64,000 bases of DNA from Seohaeicola_A nanhaiensis (lineage in GTDB: Bacteria > Pseudomonadota > Alphaproteobacteria > Rhodobacterales > Rhodobacteraceae). The stretch is taken from positions 124,001 through 188,000 of the forward strand of contig NZ_JBHSGI010000024.1 in assembly GCF_042654245.1 (NCBI RefSeq). Reading direction: 5' to 3'. Below the pieces are notes generated by a model. That model worked only from the letters and a program-made list of their open reading frames with translations. It was not told the origin of the DNA and made no database searches. Positions 59,643-64,000 of this stretch are shown here, in pieces (the stretch's first letter is position 1; every line of letters starts with the position of its first letter). Position numbers and translations under genes: made by a program.

Positions 59643-61253
59643 GTGGCCTATTCCATTTCCGCCGCCGTCGGCGACAGCAAATCGAAATCCCCGAAACCCG
59701 CCAACAAGAAGAAGGACGTCGAACTGGTGCAGCTCATGCTGCTTGCCAACGGATATCCGCTTCCGATTACCGGGAGCGTCGACAGCGCCACGCTGAACTG
59801 CATCACTGCGTTCCAAAGGAAGGGCGGCAAGATCAAACAGCCCGATGGCGTGATCCAGCCGGGCGACGCCACGTGGAAGGCCGGGCTGCCCAAGCTCACC
59901 CGCCGCGCGAAGGAACTCGAAAGTTTCGAGGCCTACGAGGTGGTCGAGAACGGGAAGAAAAAGCTCATCACCGTCCAGGAATTCATCCGCATCGAGGAAG
60001 AGACCAAGTCGCGCATCCTGCGCCGGGCGCGGTCCATGTCCTGCGATGCCGAGAACATCTACGACCTGATCCGCGAGATGCACAGCGCCGCGGACGGCAG
60101 CCAGGGCTACGTCAACGCCTTCGTCAGCCTGGGTATCCGGATGGCGAAGAACATTGAGATCCCCTCGGACTCCGCCGCGCTCGACGCCAAGGCGGCCGCC
60201 GACCTGATTATTGCTTACGCCGACCGTTCCAAGCCGGACTGGGCCAAGGTCAACGCCCAGCACAAGAAGGCGGTCGAGCTTCTGAACAAGGCCAAGAAGG
60301 AATGGGCGGCCTACGAGAAGAAATTCGTCAGCGGGGCCGAGGCCGGGCTGATGGGCGCCACGATCACCCGCGATGTCAGCTTCGCGGTGCTGGAGGTGCT
60401 GGCCACCGGCTATCTGGTGACGACGCGCGGGATGCCTCTGACGCAGGCCAATGCCTTGGCGGCAGCAGGCTGTGAGGGGCTCAAGACCGGGGCAGGGGAG
60501 GTCGGCGAATATGCGGCTAACGACACCTTCGACCCCAAAGGCTCGGCCCGGCGCATCATCGGCAATACAGCCATCGCCGGGGCCGCCGCGCTGGTCGGGG
60601 GCAAGCTGACCGGGCCGGTGATGAAGAAGATCGCCGGCAAGCTTGGCGAACAATTCGCCCGCCGCGTGTCGGCGCGCGCCGCCAACTATGCCTGGCCCTT
60701 CGTGGAGAAAGTCATCGACAGCCAGGTCGGTCAGGCTCTGATCGAGAACGCGACCAAAGAAACCATCAAGCTGTTCCAGAAGCCGATCTCGGAAGGAAAG
60801 ATGCCCTCCGAGCAAGACATCGTGAACGGGGCGATCAATGTCCTCACCGGCAGCTTCTTCAAATGCGCGCCGGTCAAGGCCTTCGCCGATTTCGACGCGA
60901 ACTGGCCCAAGAAGGCACTGTTCGAGCTGTCCGACAGCTACGCGCGCCCCGCCGTCAAGGCGATCAAGCTCCAGATGGTCAAGCACTATCCGACCGACGC
61001 GGTGAACGCGCTGATTTCCAAGGGCGGCAAGGACATCATCAACGAGGTGTCGACCAAGCTTCTGGAAAGCGCGACCACCATCGGGATGCAGGCCGCCTAT
61101 GGCGGCGCGACCGGCACCGAGACGAAAGAGGCCGACTTCCGCAAACGCGCTGCCGCCGCCGTCCAGACCGACGCGCGCCTTGGCCGTGAATTCGAGGCCG
61201 CGGTTCTGGCCGAGGCCGAGCGTCGCCTGAAGAAGATGGAAAAGGCGCGCTGA
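59643..61253 (+). CDS. Peptidoglycan-binding-domain protein, effector-like, unknown function
   Basis: A 536-residue protein, GTG start. N-terminus (residues about 10-85): SVG-type arm with NKKKDVELVQLMLLANGYPLPITGSVDSATLNCITAFQRKGGKIKQPDGVIQPGDATWKAGLPKL, a peptidoglycan-binding-like fold of the kind placed in front of type VI effectors. Middle (about 230-420): glycine/alanine-rich helices such as AGLMGATITRDVSFAVLEVLATGYLV and IIGNTAIAGAAALVGGKLTGPVMKKIAGKLG, like the pretoxin or membrane-insertion regions of polymorphic toxins. C-terminus: Lys/Glu-rich helical, ending EAERRLKKMEKAR. No adjacent immunity-like gene. The upstream 272 bases are AT-richer than the neighbours. No closer identity is recognised. 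Confidence 0.6.
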   Translation: MAYSISAAVGDSKSKSPKPANKKKDVELVQLMLLANGYPLPITGSVDSATLNCITAFQRKGGKIKQPDGVIQPGDATWKAGLPKLTRRAKELESFEAYEVVENGKKKLITVQEFIRIEEETKSRILRRARSMSCDAENIYDLIREMHSAADGSQGYVNAFVSLGIRMAKNIEIPSDSAALDAKAAADLIIAYADRSKPDWAKVNAQHKKAVELLNKAKKEWAAYEKKFVSGAEAGLMGATITRDVSFAVLEVLATGYLVTTRGMPLTQANALAAAGCEGLKTGAGEVGEYAANDTFDPKGSARRIIGNTAIAGAAALVGGKLTGPVMKKIAGKLGEQFARRVSARAANYAWPFVEKVIDSQVGQALIENATKETIKLFQKPISEGKMPSEQDIVNGAINVLTGSFFKCAPVKAFADFDANWPKKALFELSDSYARPAVKAIKLQMVKHYPTDAVNALISKGGKDIINEVSTKLLESATTIGMQAAYGGATGTETKEADFRKRAAAAVQTDARLGREFEAAVLAEAERRLKKMEKAR

Positions 61254-61267
61254 TCTCACTGCCGCCT

Positions 61268-61300
61268 GAGGCCGCAGCGCCAGTCAGGCGATGCGGCCTC
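61268..61300 (+). terminator. Inverted repeat after the effector-like gene
   Basis: GAGGCCGC (61268-61275) pairs with GCGGCCTC (61293-61300). It starts 14 bases after the stop codon; no T-run follows, so it may be Rho-assisted or only structural. Confidence 0.5.
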
Positions 61301-61412
61301 GGCCCTTCATTTGCGCCTCCTCGCATTGCCTCTGCTCCAGCGATCACGCAGGATGGCCCGGTCTCGGTCGCGCTGACGGCCATCCCGGAACGCCCTGCAC
61401 GAGGAGCAAAGC

Positions 61413-62828
61413 TTGTCCCATCCCGTATACGGCCGCATCGACGGCCCCATCGTCATCATTGGTTTCGGCTCGATCGGGCGCGGCACTTTGCCCCTGATCG
61501 AGCGCCATTTCGACTATGACGCCGATCAGCTGGTCGTCATCGAACCCAACGACGACGTCGCCAACTTCCTGCACCAGCGTCGGATCCGGCACATCCAGAC
61601 CGCCATCACCCGCGAGAACCACCGCGCGATCCTGGGCGATTTGTTCAAGGATGGCAAAGGCTTTTGCGTCAATCTGAGTGTGGATACATCCTCGCTCGAC
61701 ATCATGCGCCTCTGCCGCAAACTCGGAGTGCTCTACATCGACACCGTGGTCGAACCCTGGGCCGGCTTCTACTTCGAGACCACCGACAACGCGCAGCGCA
61801 CCAACTACGCCCTGCGCCAGAGGGTACGCGACGAAAAGGCCGCCAATCCCGGCGGTCCCACGGCGGTCAGCTGCTGTGGCGCCAACCCCGGCATGGTCAG
61901 CTGGTTCGTGAAAGAGGCGCTGATGACGCTGTCTCGCGATCTCGGCCGGGATGACGCGATGCCCGCCAGCCGCGAAGGCTGGGCCGCGCTGATGCAATCC
62001 CTCGGCGTGAAGGGTGTCCACATCGCCGAACGCGATACCCAGGCTCGCCGAACCCCGCGCCCGCGCGGCACCTTCGTCAATACCTGGTCGGTCGAAGGCT
62101 TCATTTCCGAAGGCTTCCAGCCCGCCGAGCTCGGCTGGGGCACGCACGAAACCTGGTTCCCCGACAACGGCCACAGCCATTCCACCGGCTGCCGCGCCGG
62201 CATCTGGCTCGAACGTCCCGGCGCCATCACCCGCATCCACACCTGGTGCCCGACGCCTGGCCCCCAGTTCGGGTTCCTCGTCACCCATAACGAGGCGATC
62301 TCGATCGCGGACTACTACACCGTCGGCGCGCCCGAGGCCCCCGATTTCCGCCCGACCTGCCACTATGCCTACCACCCCTGCGACGATGCCGTGCTCTCGC
62401 TGCACGAAATGTTCGGCTCGGGCCGCCAGCAGACCGAACACCACATCCTAGCGCCGGACGAGATCGTCGAGGGCATCGACGAACTCGGCGTCCTGCTCTT
62501 CGGCCACGAGAAGAACGCGCTCTGGTACGGCTCGCGCCTCTCCAACGCCGAGGCCATGCGCCTCGCGCCCTACCAAAACGCCACCGGCCTGCAGGTCACC
62601 TCGGCAGTGATCGCCGGAATGGTCTGGGCGCTCGAAAATCCCAGCGCGGGCATTATCGAAACCGACGAGATGGACCACAGCCGCTGTCTCGAGGTGCAGC
62701 GCCCCTACCTCGGCCCGGTCGAGGCGCATTACACCGACTGGACGCCGCTGCAGGACCGCTGGGAACTGTTCCCCGAAGACATCGACGAATCCGACCCCTG
62801 GCTGTTCCGCAACGTGCTGGCCAGCTAG
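61413..62828 (+). CDS. hss: Homospermidine synthase
   Basis: A 471-residue NAD-dependent enzyme making homospermidine from putrescine. Features: VIIGFGSIGRGTLPLIERHF nucleotide loop near residue 14, EPNDDVANFLHQRR, IDTVVEPWAGFYF, SCCGANPGMVSWFVKEAL and NTWSVEGFISEGFQPAELGWGTHE, all typical of the alphaproteobacterial family. Start is TTG at 61413, backed by GAGGAG seven bases upstream and no ATG nearby. Homospermidine often replaces spermidine in this order. The GTCH sequence does not link it in operon with the polyamine transporter 22 kb away. Confidence 0.95.
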   Translation: MSHPVYGRIDGPIVIIGFGSIGRGTLPLIERHFDYDADQLVVIEPNDDVANFLHQRRIRHIQTAITRENHRAILGDLFKDGKGFCVNLSVDTSSLDIMRLCRKLGVLYIDTVVEPWAGFYFETTDNAQRTNYALRQRVRDEKAANPGGPTAVSCCGANPGMVSWFVKEALMTLSRDLGRDDAMPASREGWAALMQSLGVKGVHIAERDTQARRTPRPRGTFVNTWSVEGFISEGFQPAELGWGTHETWFPDNGHSHSTGCRAGIWLERPGAITRIHTWCPTPGPQFGFLVTHNEAISIADYYTVGAPEAPDFRPTCHYAYHPCDDAVLSLHEMFGSGRQQTEHHILAPDEIVEGIDELGVLLFGHEKNALWYGSRLSNAEAMRLAPYQNATGLQVTSAVIAGMVWALENPSAGIIETDEMDHSRCLEVQRPYLGPVEAHYTDWTPLQDRWELFPEDIDESDPWLFRNVLAS

Positions 62829-62833
62829 GCCAC

Positions 62834-62862
62834 AGCCCCCTGCCGCCACGGCGGCGGGGGCT
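62834..62862. terminator. Shared terminator between hss and the DUF6524-like gene
   Basis: AGCCCCC-T-GCCGCC pairs with GGCGGC-GGGGGCT around AC (62834-62862), a 13-bp stem with one bulged T. It lies six bases after hss and includes the stop codon of the convergent membrane gene. Confidence 0.7.
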
Positions 62863-63256
62863 ATTCGTCCACGTCGTCCATGTCCGACTGGCCCGAGATC
62901 ATCCGGCGCACGTGGCTCCAGCCCATCCCTATGCCCAGCACCAGCGACAACGCCAGGATGCCGAGCCATATGTTCAGGCTGCGGTCCTCCAGCGTCAGCA
63001 TCCCGAAATCGTAGAGCACCCAGAGTATCGCCGCCACCACCGCAAGGATCAGCAGCACTCCGAACGGTCCGATCGAGCGCAGGGTCGCCCGCAGATAGAT
63101 GATATAGCCGATCAGCAACACCAGCCCCGACAGCACCACGACCGACCATTGCCGATCCGATCCGGCCATCGCCCAGCTGACGAAATTATAGTCCGTCGGG
63201 TTGTATGTCGCCGCCAGAAGCAGGAAGGCGAACAGCCAGCGCAGCAAGAAACCCAT
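62861..63256 (-). CDS. DUF6524-like membrane protein
   Basis: A 131-residue protein with four transmembrane helices: MGFLLRWLFAFLLLAATYNPTDYNFVSWA at the N-terminus, VVVLSGLVLLIGYIIYL, FGVLLILAVVAAILWVLYDFG and LNIWLGILALSLVLGIGMGWS, then an acidic tail (SDMDDVDE). The order and the NPTDYNFV motif match a Rhodobacterales family I recall as DUF6524. Function unknown. Convergent with hss, divergent from purA. Confidence 0.78.
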   Translation of the reverse strand: MGFLLRWLFAFLLLAATYNPTDYNFVSWAMAGSDRQWSVVVLSGLVLLIGYIIYLRATLRSIGPFGVLLILAVVAAILWVLYDFGMLTLEDRSLNIWLGILALSLVLGIGMGWSHVRRMISGQSDMDDVDE

Positions 63257-63397
63257 ATGTCGCCTCCTTGGTTTGCGCGCAGACTCGCGCGAAGCCGCGC
63301 CCCTGTCCAGAGCTTCGCGCAGGTGCGGCGAAATTACGGTTTCGCTGCCGGTCTCACACCGCTATACGGGCGCGGGTTTGGCAAAAGGATTCCAGCT

Positions 63398-64000
<603 letters not shown>

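Overview
The window reads as a high-GC alphaproteobacterial chromosome segment, most likely Rhodobacterales (Rhodobacter/Roseobacter lineage). The reasons are: a soxBDAG sarcosine oxidase operon, a nrdR-ribD...ribE-ribB-ribH-nusB riboflavin cluster whose RibB carries a degenerate GTP-cyclohydrolase-like domain, Hint-domain proteins of the roseobacter type, a GTTC-N7-GTTC SOS box in front of mmcB, and a tRNA-His with A73 and no G-1. No rRNA, CRISPR array, integrase, transposase or phage structural gene was seen. The picture is a core chromosome with small accessory insertions.

Layout, left to right. 0-4.6 kb: 3' part of an FdsB/NuoF-like flavoprotein, ftsY, an MgtC-like protein, a DMT transporter and a YciB-type septation protein. 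4.7-10.1 kb: a GST, purD, a DJ-1/PfpI protein, an Rrf2 regulator with an AhpD-like peroxidatic protein under a large palindromic operator, and xseA. 10.2-16.4 kb (mostly minus): a small secreted protein, an AlkB-type monooxygenase, recJ, glpX, hom and a small lipoprotein. 16.5-22.2 kb: a TetR regulator, pirin, a short Hint protein, a stand-alone reductive-dehalogenase-like protein, a beta-hydroxyacid dehydrogenase and a membrane protein. 22.3-25.2 kb (minus): three TadE/TadG-type pilus-surface proteins. 25.5-34.5 kb: glutamate dehydrogenase, soxBDAG, a small secreted protein, a cold-shock protein, a small basic protein and a fatty acid desaturase. 34.5-39.9 kb (minus): a putrescine-type ABC transporter with gamma-aminobutyraldehyde dehydrogenase (ydcSTUV-patD-like). 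40.3-51.1 kb: a secreted protein, yjbQ, nrdR-ribD, then a minus-strand capsule block (kpsS, wza/kpsD-like, kpsC) splitting the riboflavin operon, then ribE, a GHNNGP-motif protein, ribB, ribH and nusB. 51.1-64 kb: a TPR plus acyltransferase-like protein, an ECF sigma/anti-sigma pair, mmcB, small conserved proteins, a GNAT, a DMT remnant, tRNA-His, a large Hint protein, rpsD, a TPR-methyltransferase, an orphan peptidoglycan-binding effector-like protein, homospermidine synthase, a membrane protein and the 5' part of purA.

Links between genes. Putrescine import and oxidation (34.5-39.9 kb) and homospermidine synthesis (61.4 kb) suggest polyamine use as a nutrient and as cell polyamine. Sarcosine oxidase and glutamate dehydrogenase sit side by side and fit methylated-amine and nitrogen catabolism. 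The capsule genes form a divergent island between ribD and ribE. Several intergenic gaps hold copies of a dispersed hairpin element ending in a conserved GTATTT...AGAGAAG core, and a second short repeat (CCCCCCGTCC[C/T]AGCTGGGACAC) occurs twice. The best candidates for undescribed biology are the effector-like protein at 59.6 kb, the TPR/acyltransferase-like protein at 51.2 kb, the reductive-dehalogenase homologue at 19.1 kb and the paired palindromes between kpsS and ribE.
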